Below, piece by piece: positions 11,145-20,688 of a stretch of 60,000 bases of DNA (its first letter is position 1; each line of letters starts with the position of its first letter). Source of the stretch: Phoronis australis (Eukaryota; Phoronida; Phoronidae); the NCBI GenBank assembly GCA_002633005.1, contig NMRA01000002.1, forward strand, positions 334,876-394,875. The letters are read 5' to 3'. The notes under the pieces were generated by a model. It ran no database searches, had not been told where the DNA came from, and saw only the letters and a program-made list of their open reading frames with translations. The position numbers and the translations under genes were made by a program.

Positions 11145-14100
11145 CTAAATCAAGTGGCAACGTTGTTAGCAATTGTCCACAATGTGTTGCCAATATCACT
11201 GGCCAACTCCATACCTCCATATTCACCAGAATGATGCTGCTATCACTGGCCAACTAAATACCTCCATATTCACCACAATGATGCTGCTATCACTGGCCAA
11301 CTAAATACCTCCATATTCACCACAATGATGCTTCTATCACTGGCCAACTAAATACCTCCATATTCACCAGAATGATGCTGCTATCACTGGCCAACTAAAT
11401 ACCTCCATTATTCACCAGGTGCCGCTAATGAATAAAGGTAGATCTAATTAAAAAAACATTAAGAGCATCAAGCAGTTCATCAGTTTGGGGTTATTCTAGG
11501 AATAAAAGCACCATATGATTAGTTGGTACCGGTATCCGTTTTTTGAAATCCGATTTGATGGTGCAGTACTTTTTAGTTGCTCAGAAAATCTGTCTGCTTG
11601 AATTGACAGAAAAAATGTTTCGAGCATTAAATTTTGTTCAAGTAAGACTATTGCGTACTAACACCACCTGGTGAACTTCAAGCTCAAGTTATCGGTATAA
11701 TTTTGATTTAAAAACCTCTTTCAATCTCACAATGAAAACACAATTCTACAGCCAGACTAATGAATACTATAGCCAGAGATCTAAACCCAACAGTCGGAGA
11801 TACTATGCCACACTCATAATGCTGCGGCTCATTGGCCAGATTGGAATATTATGGAACTGATTCAATGAGAGTAAAAAATCAATTTGATTTTCAGCAGCTC
11901 AACAAGGCAAAATGATGTTTTAATTTGAACTGATTCTATGAGAGCAAAAAATCAATTTGACTTTCAGCTAGCTCAGCAGGGCAGAATGATGTTTTAATTT
12001 ATTTTGCATACAATTAGTGAGCAATTGGCATACTGTAACACCACATGAACACCAACTTACTCATAAGCTGAATTCCTGTCAACGGAAGCCTGCTGGTAGA
12101 AACATGCCTTTCCAAGGGCTACCACTGAGCGGCTTGTCTCACAGATTCTTTTAGCAATCTTCATTGTCTGCAACAAACTTGCGTTTCTTTAATTTGCTTA
12201 AAAGATTTTAATAGTGAATTTCATGTTTTTCAGAGGTTCACACAGAACACTTTATTTTTTAAAATTCATTTTTAATTTCCATTCTAATTTTCATCCTTCG
12301 TTGTAAATTCAATTTGAAAAAAGAAACTGTTTTGCTCAAATTTGAAAAAAAAACATAAAACAACAGAGCTTTTAAAATCAGCTGTAACCTGGAGGATGAC
12401 AACTATATAAAAATTGTTATATATATAATTTGGTAATATTATTTCACAGCTTTAAGAATTGTTGAACTTATATATTTAGTAAAAGTATTTTATAAATTTT
12501 CATATATTTTTGCCAACCAGAAGTACGAAATCAATACAAAACAAAGTCATATGTTCAATGAATGTTAGAAGGTTCAAAACAAGGCACAATAAGTCAAAGC
12601 GTCACCTGTGGTCGAAAAGGTGATGCCAAATGAAGCACTGTCCCAAGTCTGCTATTTTTCAAAGATTGGACAGGGAAGTATTTGAAACAAAGCAAAATTC
12701 TTTGGACATAGAGGACAAAACCGTTACCTTGTTAACCTTTTTGACCGCCATGAATTGGCGATCATTTTCAAACTGATGCATGTTGAGTACCCAAGTGTGA
12801 CCTCACCATTGCAGTGAGCACACATCCCATACTCGACATACATCAGTTTGAAAATGACTATAGCACCTTGGAGGACGAAAATGTCAACAAAGTAACGATT
12901 TTGTCGTCTACGTCTAAAGAATTTTTCTCCTCATATGTATTCGAGACGAGTGAATCTTTTTAGTATTTGGAAAAGATTATGTGCTGGAGAACTGTACAAG
13001 TACGGGAAGATGTCAGAAAGGGCTTAAATGATGAGTAGAATCTTGGAAATGACAATCTGTTGACTGCGCCGCCAATTTTGTCTGACGTGGATATCTAACT
13101 TATACCTCGCCTTCTAACTCATCTTCTGGTACAACTCTACTGACTAGGCCGTGACGTAGGGCATCTGGAAATAGACGAACCACGTACCATTATTAACTTT
13201 CCATTCATCACATGTTCCACATTCACATAATACGCGACTAAGAAAAATAAAATCAATTTCAACATTCAGAACAATGCAACTTTTTGAACATACAACACAT
13301 TATCCAACAGTAGGAAATTGAAAATCAACTGAGGCCGATGCAATCACATGGCAATTACCTGCAGCCGTTATGGGCCACCCCGTGAACAACATCTCCATGG
13401 CAATCTTCTTTGGCACTGACCGTACAAGGGCGACACCTGGTGTTGAGCAAAACAAGCCAATGTTTACACTGAAACAAATTGGATGTGTCAGGTATCAAAG
13501 CAAAGTTTCTACGCACAGTTCTTGTCTAACATCAGTACAATACAACACACTACAATATAACGCATTACAATTTCAAAAATNAGACTAAAAAACAGTAAAA
13601 ATGGCCACTGGGTGTCGCAAACTAGGTCGAATCCATCTGAAAACGGGAGGATAGCGTCATCTCACTAATAGCTGCCTACATACCAAATTTCATGAAAATC
13701 CGTTCAGGACTTTTGAAGATACAAAGGTAAGCGTAAAAAAATAAAATTGCCACTAGGGGGCACACCGGTGTCCCATTCATCCATGGAAAATATGTGCCAA
13801 ATTTCATGAACGTATGTCAAAGGGTTTTGGAGATAAAGCAGCGGACGCCAGACGGACGGAGATGACGGCATAATGCGTCCACATATAAATATGTGGGCGC
13901 ATAAAATTGTTAAATATATAATTTGGTAATATCACTTCCAAGCTTTAAGAAATGTTGTACTTATATATTTAGTAAAAGTATTTTATAAATTTTTACATAT
14001 TTTTGCCAACCAGAAGTAGGAAATCTAGCTGAAATCAATACAAAACAAAGTCATATGTTCAATGAATGTTATAAGTTCAAAACAAGGCACAATAAGTCAA

Positions 14101-17100
14101 AGCATCACCTGTGGCCGAAAAGGTGACGCCAAATGAAGCCCTGTCCCAAGTCTGCTATTTTTCAAAGACAGGACAGGAAAGTATTTCAAACACGAGGAGC
14201 AAAATTCTTTAGACATAGAGGACAAAACCTTGTTAACCTTATTGAGCGCCATGATTTGGCGATCATTTTCAAACTGATGCATGTCGAGTACCCAATGTGT
14301 GACCTCACCATTGCAGTGAGCAAACGTCCCATACTCGACACACATCAGTTTGAAAATGGCTATCGCACCATGGAGAACGAAAATGTCAACAAAGTAATAA
14401 TTTTGTCGTCTATGTCTAAAGAATTTTTCTCCTCATATGTATTTGGGACAAGTGAATCTCCTTAGTATTTGGAAAAGATTATGCACTGGAGAACTGTACA
14501 AGTAGGGGAAGATGTCAGAAAGAGCTTAAATGATGAGTAGAATCTTGGAAATGACAATCTGTTGACTGCGCCGCCAATTTTGTCTGACGTGGATATCTAA
14601 CTTATACCTCGCCTTCCAACTCATCTTCTGGTACAACTCTACTGACTAGGCCGTGACGTAGGGCATCTGGAAATAGACGAATCACATACCATTTTAATTT
14701 AACTTTGTTACATTTATCACATGTTCCACATTCCCATAATACGCGACTAAGAAAAATAAAACCAATTTCAACATTCAGAACAATGCAACTTTTTGAACAT
14801 ACAACACATTATCCAACAGTAGAAAATGGAAAATCAACAAAACTGAGGCCAATGCAATCACATGGCAATTACCTGCAGCTGTTATGGGCCAACCTGTGAA
14901 CAACATCTCCATGGCAATCTTCTTTGGCACTGACCGTACAAGGGCGACACCTGGTGTTGAGCAAAACAAGCCAATGTTTACACTGAAACAAATTGGATGT
15001 GTCAGGTATCAAAGCAAAGTTTCTACGCACAGTTCTTGTCTAACATCAGTACAATACAACACACTACAATATAACGCATTACAATTTCAAAAATGAAATA
15101 AGTGAAGCAGTTATAACCCCGTCATTGGCTGTTAAAAACAAAATTTTGATCAAATCACATTCTGCTAGAGGATTGGTCTCAATTTGTTCTTTACTCAGAT
15201 GAAGAATGATTTCTACGCCATGGAAGAACTAACAGTTCATCAGAACTTGAAACCAATATTGTCACATAAAATGACACAATGCAACGAGCCTGGTCTCAAG
15301 GAATAATGAAGTGTCAGTTCATCTGAAGCCCAAGTGTCTGTTTCGTGACAGTGACTTAAAACTAAAACTTAAGACAGAAATTTGATCTTACGCTCCCACG
15401 TGACAATTGCTTAAAAAAGATTTGGCCATGTAATTATCAATACATCACAACCTAGAAACGATTCATAGAAATTATCTCAGTAACTAGCAGTTATGTGTAT
15501 ATTCCAAGAGACTTTGCAATTAGCTCATGTGAGATTTAATTATTTTTCAGAACTAGTAATATGGAGCATAAGACTGAATTTTCGTCTTAAATCTTGAAAA
15601 ACAGGCCCCTGGAACCATGTCTAAGGAAAAGTTAAGACCAGATTGATAACAGCAGTTGGCAGATTTATAGCCCCTTAAAATAACACCTTGCATGGGCAAA
15701 CAGGAATTAACAGTCTTACACAAGACACCACTTCATGGCCACAGTCCTTTATTCCCCTTACCCAGGTGTTGCAAACTTGGACGTTTCTGAGACAACAGCC
15801 ATATCACAACTGGCCACAAGCTGACATCCTGCGGCTGTAGCCAGGCCATTCACCTGGGCAATGACTGGCACCTCCACATCCTTCAAGAGGGGGAATATGC
15901 AGTAATCAGTGATGATATCTTAATAAACATTATCTTTTAACTGCAAATATTAATAGTATTGCTAATGCTAAATGAAAACAATGATTATAGGAGGCTACGA
16001 AAGAGACAAATGACCAGTAAACAATGCTCTTCAAATACACCTGGATTTACTACACAATAACATCAAAAAGTCGGATATTGGTTAATGACTATTATTTTAT
16101 TAAATGCAGTCTGACACAAGTACAACCTTAATTAGTAAAAATTCTTCAACATGGGACCAAAATAATTCCTAAAATTGTCTCCGTCAATTTTTCAAAGCTT
16201 GGTACAATTGTTAAAATTCCAATTAAATTTAACACCATACAAAACGGGCAAAAACAAGAGAAGATTTTGCAACAAGATACTTTTGATAAGTACACGGCTT
16301 GGAATGACCAATGACAAAAAAAGCGGAAATTCTCAAGGCCCCAAACATGTGCGCACCCAGCCTTGAAAATGTCGGTGTGGACCTTTTACCGACAAAAACC
16401 GGGAGGAGTAAAGAAAAAAAAAAGGTACCACCACCTCCAGAAGCGTGCATCTGCGTCTTTTTAGCTCATCTGTCCACTCCCACCTCCACACATTTTTGGC
16501 TGCAGAGTCGTGGTATTTGTCACCGCGATTTACAATCTCACGAGACGCCATTGAGGAAATCCACCACGCTATCCCAGGTTCCCCAACAATGTTGACAATT
16601 TACGTTCCTCCGAAACATAAAGAGCAACTTCCGCTTTTCGAGGTGAAAGTCGATGGTTGGCAACGCCGCGGTAAGAAAGAAATATGCCGCGGAAATTTTA
16701 TATCAAATCCGATCTTTTTATGCGGAAATATAATAAAATACGCGGACAGAGCATTTGAAAAAAGCGGAAATCTGCGTTTCCGCGGAAAATTCCAAACCCT
16801 GTAAGTAATAGGAAGTTGACAAAACAAAATTTTACTTGTTCAACACAATGAGGAATTTTACCGTAAATTACATAACTGAAAATATTGCATAATCCCATCA
16901 TCCCACCTGAACTAGTTTCATGACGACAGTGCATTCCTCAAACACTTTTCTGTGATACTCCCTACCCTCTCGGCTAGTCTGAAAAAACAAAATATCAAAC
17001 CCGAGCTCATGACAATAAACTGTCACCAATTTCAAAGATGCATTTCTCTCCATTTAGCTGGCTAGAAACGAAAATCGATATAGGCTTTTTAATCTCATGA

Positions 17101-19330
17101 AATTTATCTTATTAATAATATTTCTTAACAAGATAGGATTCTATTTCTGTTACCAACAAGAACATCGAAACCATCAGTGACATAAGAAAATGTTTCAGAC
17201 TTTATTGAGGTTGCTGAACCTCAAAACTGCAAATTTGAAAATCACAGGCAACTAGTACATGTGGAATTTTCAAATTCACATTTTTAAGGTTGGAGAACCC
17301 CAATAAAGTTTGAAGTCCCTGATAGCTTCGATGACCTTGATGGTAAATAGAATCCTGATATGGGATATCATGAAACAGATTTTAGGAAAGTAAAAGGCCT
17401 TATCCAATTTTTGTTTTAGGTCACTAAATGGGGCAAAACGAAGCTTTAACATAAAATAATGAATATTTGTAATTGTACATTTGTGCTTCTCTTTTGATAA
17501 AACAAGCATTTTGCTTCATGGTATCAGAATAACTTAGACTACCAATAAGGAGCTTCCATAGTTTTCTATACGAAACTGAGTGGCCAAATACTGCACAGTT
17601 GCACAGTTACCAACATCACCATGAAGGTGAAGGACAGTCGTTATAAAGATTGAAGACTGTCAATCAAGGGTTTTAGAACAGTGCAAAATGAAACCCAAGA
17701 CACCACAGGTGTGCATCCATGAGCACCTGTGTAGTTGAGAGTTAGGATTGGCTCGTGAACACCCCCCCCCCACATAATGCACGCACCAGTTCCTTTAAGT
17801 CATGTCCAGATGAGAAGACAGGTCCTTCATGAGAGATGATGATCACTCTAAGCTCTTGGTCGCGTACATCTTTCAGAATGTCTGTCTTCAAGGACTGTAG
17901 CATAGCCAAGGACAGGGCGTTTCTATAAAAAAAAGAATAAAAAATATCCAAGTGCCAGCACCTGAGCTCTAAAATCTGATTCAAAACTGAATATGATGAC
18001 ACAGAGATAAGACCAGCATCTGCGAGGTAAGACTTTCCTCTTGACAATAGAGTGCAATAGGGTATTTTGTATAGGCAAAATTTAGTTCGTCATGGTTTTA
18101 TTTTTCATACACAGTTTGGAGATAGCGATTCAATTAAAAACATGTATAAATCACATTTCTTTAATTTCATTTTAAAGGACAAAAGTTCAATTTTATCATT
18201 TCTACAATAAAAACGGTGACAGAAAAGGAGAATGTCTCTTTGACAATAAGAATTGAGAAGCAATTTCTGACCTTTTCTTTGGATTGTTTAGACATATTCT
18301 GCGTATACCATCCTCTTGTGTTGTGCAGGTAAGTTGGCTGTCATCTTGTTTCAAGCATGCACTTCGTGAAAATGTCCTGATCCATGACTGAAGATGCTGT
18401 AATATGCAAACAAGTATCAATAACTCACGCTATTGTCACAGGCTGTGGCTATATTTAGCCTCATAGCTCTATACATGAACCTAAGAAATGAAATACTGCT
18501 ATGTTTTAGACAATGGACATAATCATTAATCCAGCCAAGAAATCCTTTTTGAATAGACACAGAGGGGTCAGATTTTAGTAGTCCGACTAATGGTCCAGAG
18601 CGTTGCAGTTGTCTGTGAAAGCTTGCATAGAAGTCGAGGAAATTTTCTGGGAACCCTCAGTCATGAATCTCCAGCAGGATCAAATACCTTGAAAATGACA
18701 CCATCTCAACAGGGAATGTAATGAGCAAACAGGACACAATTACGTCATGTTGATACAGCTCTATACAGATAAAAATTTGTCATTCATCACAACAAAAAGA
18801 ATTTTGATTTAGACCACTTATCATAATGAAATTGGTCTCAAAATATTCCTAGGTCACACTGGAGATGATCTCAGGGCTTAAGAAGAACTGAAAGTTTGCT
18901 TGTGAGTGAGACCAGACTCGACAGGTTGGCTGGTCTTCTTCTTTTTCTTGGTTTAAGTGACCAAACTCTCTCTAAAGTATTATGGAACTGTATAACAAGG
19001 AAGAGCAACAAAAACAAATTAGAAATAACAATTATTATGAACGACAGTTCTGGCAAGTTTGATTCATGTAACTACGAGTCGCTCGTTAGGAACAGGGTAA
19101 AGGTTAAGGGCTACATCAAGAAGAGATATTCCTTGCACGAGGAAAATAGAGCTAGCTTGCTACTGAAGTTGTCAGGAGAGGGGCTAAAGTTATGTAGCCT
19201 GGTAACTGTTGTGTGACTGGAGTGGCACAGGACTTTAGTCTTGACGGAGAGCGACACTAACTGTCGGAGAGCAATGCCGGGAGAGCTGCTTGATTTGCAG
19301 AGAGCGCCACCTGGTGTGTGGCTGAGACAT
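11024..19330 (-). CDS. ECHDC3: Enoyl-CoA hydratase domain-containing protein 3, mitochondrial (9 exons)
   Basis: Crotonase-superfamily protein expected in mitochondria; the human orthologue is linked to lipid and insulin metabolism and its reaction is not settled. Exons in transcript order: 19262-19330, 18272-18396, 17787-17922, 16907-16978, 15762-15880, 14873-14982, 14608-14666, 12061-12167, 11024-11144. They sum to 918 nt (305 residues plus stop) with every phase matching, close to the roughly 300-residue family length. Landmarks are [20 protein letters not shown] (about 53-72), [13 protein letters not shown] (98-110, first oxyanion-hole segment), [20 protein letters not shown] (144-163, second segment), [14 protein letters not shown] (180-193) and EKRKPVWSH near the end. 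The two crotonase catalytic glutamates are replaced (Gln in GCQLV, Asn in GVNIG), as I recall for human ECHDC3. Exon 1 is the least certain. Exons 6 and 7 occur twice. Confidence 0.93.
11193..11418 (+). repeat. 47-bp minisatellite, about five copies
   Basis: Unit CTATCACTGGCCAACTAAAT plus 27 more bases, starting at about 11193, 11240, 11287, 11334 and 11381. It lies in the last ECHDC3 intron. The first unit is the most diverged; the others differ by one or two bases (CACCAGAAT/CACCACAAT). Confidence 0.9.
11860..12002 (+). repeat. Duplicated right-end fragment of an inverted-repeat element
   Basis: Two tandem copies of a segment containing GAGAGTAAAAAATCAATTTG and GGCAAAATGATGTTTTAATT. It resembles the right end of the hairpin elements at 17051-17431 and 21612-21992. 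Confidence 0.6.
12061..12167 (-). CDS. ECHDC3: ECHDC3 exon 8
   Basis: Acceptor TTGTTGCAG, donor GTAAGT. Phase 0 in, phase 2 out. Encodes [20 protein letters not shown] and [15 protein letters not shown], the C-terminal helical region. Confidence 0.93.
12694..12928. mobile_element. Long-hairpin MITE in ECHDC3 intron 7 (copy a)
   Basis: Two arms of roughly 100 bp in inverted orientation, opening AAAATTCTTTGGACATAGAG and closing CTAAAGAATTTTT. The best-matched inner part is TTTTCAAACTGATGCATGTT against its near complement. A loop of about 35 bp separates the arms. No coding capacity, so a non-autonomous element is likely. Confidence 0.7.
13106..13164 (-). CDS. ECHDC3: ECHDC3 exon 7, duplicate copy
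   Basis: Same 59-nt exon as 14608-14666 with a synonymous Leu codon change (TTA for TTG). Intact splice sites. Probably an unmerged haplotype copy. Confidence 0.85.
13359..13468 (-). CDS. ECHDC3: ECHDC3 exon 6, duplicate copy
   Basis: Same length, splice sites and deduced protein as 14873-14982; it differs by synonymous changes such as ACGGGG for ACAGGT in the FTG codons. It lies in the segment left of the N at 13581 and is most likely the allelic copy of the same exon. Using both copies in one mRNA would add 169 nt and break the frame. Confidence 0.85.
13581..13581. other. Assembly gap (single N)
   Basis: One ambiguous base that ends the left copy of the duplicated ECHDC3 exon 6-7 region. 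Confidence 0.95.
13582..13906. mobile_element. Short interspersed element present in only one copy
   Basis: About 325 bp found only in the right-hand copy, just before homology resumes at AATTTGGTAATAT. It holds two diverged AAATTTCATGAA motifs, a CCAGACGGACGGAG segment and a terminal hairpin (CCACATATAAATATGTGG). It looks like a non-autonomous insertion. The left edge is cut by the N. Confidence 0.55.
14190..14445. mobile_element. Long-hairpin MITE in ECHDC3 intron 7 (copy b)
   Basis: Same element as 12694-12928 on the other side of the N gap, with the same arms. Being present at the matching intron position in both copies, it predates the split of the two haplotypes. Confidence 0.7.
14608..14666 (-). 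CDS. ECHDC3: ECHDC3 exon 7 (distal copy)
   Basis: Acceptor TATTTCCAG, donor GTATAA. Encodes [20 protein letters not shown] and ends in phase 0. Duplicate at 13106-13164. Confidence 0.93.
14873..14982 (-). CDS. ECHDC3: ECHDC3 exon 6 (distal copy)
   Basis: Acceptor TTTGTTTCAG, donor GTAATT. Phase 2 in, phase 1 out. Encodes [20 protein letters not shown] and [13 protein letters not shown] second copy lies at 13359-13468 with the same splice sites. Confidence 0.93.
15762..15880 (-). CDS. ECHDC3: ECHDC3 exon 5
   Basis: Acceptor TCTTGAAG, donor GTAAGG. Encodes [29 protein letters not shown] and FATPG. This is the crotonase signature region; Gln stands where hydratases have the first catalytic Glu. 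Confidence 0.95.
15881..16906 (-). other. ECHDC3 intron 4 with repeat cluster
   Basis: Between about 16300 and 16805 the composition turns GC-rich, with short overlapping open frames on both strands and motifs such as CGCGGAAAT repeated in direct and inverted order (16680-16790). I read this as nested mobile-element debris. The frames do not join exons and resemble no family I know. Confidence 0.5.
16907..16978 (-). CDS. ECHDC3: ECHDC3 exon 4
   Basis: A 72-nt, phase 0-0 exon with acceptor TTTTTTCAG and donor GTGGGA. Encodes [20 protein letters not shown] and KLVQ, the helix before the conserved VPVIA strand. Confidence 0.93.
17051..17431. mobile_element. Hairpin MITE family A, copy 1
   Basis: Ends TTTAGCTGGCTAGAAA and TTTTAGGTCACTAAA are inverted relatives. 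The inner arms are AGGATTCTATTTCTGTTACC (17134 onward) and its near complement ending TAGAATCCT. The centre has TTTATTGAGGTTGCTGAACC and GGTTGGAGAACCCCAATAAA facing each other. No open frame. Inside ECHDC3 intron 3. Confidence 0.75.
17787..17922 (-). CDS. ECHDC3: ECHDC3 exon 3
   Basis: Acceptor TTTTATAG after a long T tract, donor GTGCGT. Encodes [23 protein letters not shown] and [12 protein letters not shown], the first oxyanion-hole segment. Ends in phase 0. Confidence 0.95.
18272..18396 (-). CDS. ECHDC3: ECHDC3 exon 2
   Basis: Acceptor ATATTACAG, donor GTCAGA. Phase 0 in, phase 2 out. It encodes [15 protein letters not shown] and then [17 protein letters not shown], the first beta strand of the crotonase fold. 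Confidence 0.9.
18397..19261 (-). other. ECHDC3 intron 1
   Basis: No other exon recognised. The open frame at 18896-19216 on the plus strand has no family resemblance. Confidence 0.5.
19262..19330 (-). CDS. ECHDC3: ECHDC3 exon 1 (predicted mitochondrial targeting segment)
   Basis: Proposed start ATG at 19330-19328, 23 codons, donor GTTAGT, phase 0 matching exon 2. The encoded N-terminus ([20 protein letters not shown], then SPT) is rich in Arg, Ser, Gln and His and has no acidic residue, as expected of a mitochondrial presequence; it continues into [13 protein letters not shown] in exon 2. Chosen by composition and phase only, so another first exon further out is possible. Confidence 0.5.
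19303..19317 (-). promoter_or_regulatory. CTCF-like motif
   Basis: On the minus strand ACACCAGGTGGCGCT fits the bilaterian CTCF core CCASYAGRKGGCRSY at 14 of 15 positions. It overlaps the proposed ECHDC3 exon 1, so codon content could also explain it. Confidence 0.45.
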
Positions 19331-20585
19331 CCGTCGATACAGTTTGACACTTCGAATATCCCGCCGTAGAAGTCAAGACAACTATAATGGACGTGTGATG
19401 TAATCTGTGGATCTATTGTATGTTGACGTTAATTCGTTCGTATATATACTTACCAAACGCCACCTAGAGAAGTCAGGTAAGACTGATATTGTAACCACTG
19501 AGTTCAGTAGATAATTATTTATTTACTTATTTATTAATGTAATATTTACAATGAGGTAGAGCACGCATTATAATCTATTCCAATCTGCAACAGTCTTTGT
19601 GAAATTGTGTTATTTTATAGACTTCTTATCTGAGCATGGAACAAGCTGATATCAAGGCAGGCGTCCCTAGCTTCTTGTAGTCCCTGTGGTTGTGATCAAG
19701 TTCATTTCTTCAAAATGCAGTTAAATGTTAACAGTTGAAATTGGACGAAACCCTGGTTTACCACTGTGCAGATCGAAATCATATTTTCAACGCACAGTGT
19801 GCACTCCAGGATTCTAGTCCAGATGTAGTATTATGTACATAGCGATAGGTAGCGCTGGTAGCAAGAGGTCGTCTGCCTTCTTAGTTGGATTTGAGAGTTC
19901 AATGAATTACAAATAAAAATATATATTAGTCAGTATAATTGTCCTCATAATATTATATATAGCGCACGCGATTAATAACTGTACAGTTAAAATGTCTAAC
20001 ACACTTCGACAAACGCGTACATTACGTGGATTTCTCAAGAAGCTGGACCCACAACAAACTCGCATGACTTCCGTATTTAACAGGTCAAATAGATTAATAA
20101 ATACTTTAGTTATAAATAAAAATGACTTAAAATGTGGAATTTTTTAGTCATTGATTTTCTTTTGCATTATATATTTAAAATTAATAAGTTGTATTTGTTG
20201 TAGAATTTTACATGCATTGTAATATAATTGGCTATTGTGAAAGATGTATTCATTTGATTTGCCCATATCAGAAATGTGCGAAATTTCTCGCGCTCAGAAA
20301 CGTCACTCAGCGAGAGTGGTTGCCAGTGCCTATTCAAACAAACAGCGGTGCACTTGTGTAGTGGTCTGCCTGGTTCAAGCTGAATAATCAAGCGAAATTC
20401 ATGGATCTATGAGTACAACTTGCTTCCATCTTTGCTGCGTAAATTTTTATGAACGTTTAAAATGTAGGAAGTGGAAAGTTATTTAATTCTTTTGTGAAAA
20501 ACAGGAACGGAAAAGTAACCCAAGGGCAAGTCCCGATCCACGGCCAGTGTCCCACCGTAGGTACAGCCAGTACAGGACTTGCGAG
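19331..20585. promoter_or_regulatory. Divergent intergenic region, ECHDC3 / membrane-protein gene
   Basis: About 1.25 kb between the two proposed start codons, transcribed outward in both directions. The parts nearest each gene carry more CpG (19200-19460 and 20270-20360, including TCTCGCGCTCAGAAACGTCA), while the middle is very AT-rich with TATATATA runs. Both core promoters should lie here, but no TSS can be placed from sequence alone. Confidence 0.5.
19992..20147 (+). other. Small basic ORF between the divergent genes
   Basis: A 51-codon frame starting ATG at 19992 and ending TAG at 20147. The first part (MSNTLRQTRTLRGFLKKLDP) is Arg/Lys/Thr-rich. The style recalls the N-terminus of BEL/Pao-type retrotransposon Gag, but this is an impression. 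It could also be an upstream ORF or chance. Confidence 0.25.
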
Positions 20586-20688
20586 ATGAATTCAAGAGTA
20601 AACGGTGGGACATGGAGGATGGCTTTCATCCGCACAGCGTGCACTCTCTTAATGTTTAGTTTACTGTGTGACGCAGATGTTACTGAGG
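20586..20688 (+). CDS. Membrane-protein exon 1 (signal peptide)
   Basis: ATG at 20586, donor GTGAGT after 20688, phase 1 out. Encodes MNSRVNGGTWRMAFIRTACT and LLMFSLLCDADVTE. A second in-frame ATG at 20619 (MAFIRTACTLLMF) would give a more compact signal peptide and may be the true start. Confidence 0.8.

Larger units (their letters stand above)
12414..13580. repeat. Direct duplicate of 13907-15095 (left copy)
   Basis: Collinear with 13907-15095, containing exons 6 and 7 of ECHDC3 and the long hairpin. The offset grows from about 1493 to 1514 across the copy, so small indels accumulate. Best explained as an unmerged allele. Confidence 0.85.

Noticed and set aside
13106-13468. A second ECHDC3 gene or pseudogene
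   Set aside because: Only two exons are repeated, both intact and at matching intron positions beside an N gap, so an unmerged allele explains it better.
16300-16830. Overlapping open frames on both strands as a nested gene
   Set aside because: They coincide with a GC-rich repeat patch containing inverted CGCGGAAAT motifs and show no recognisable domain.
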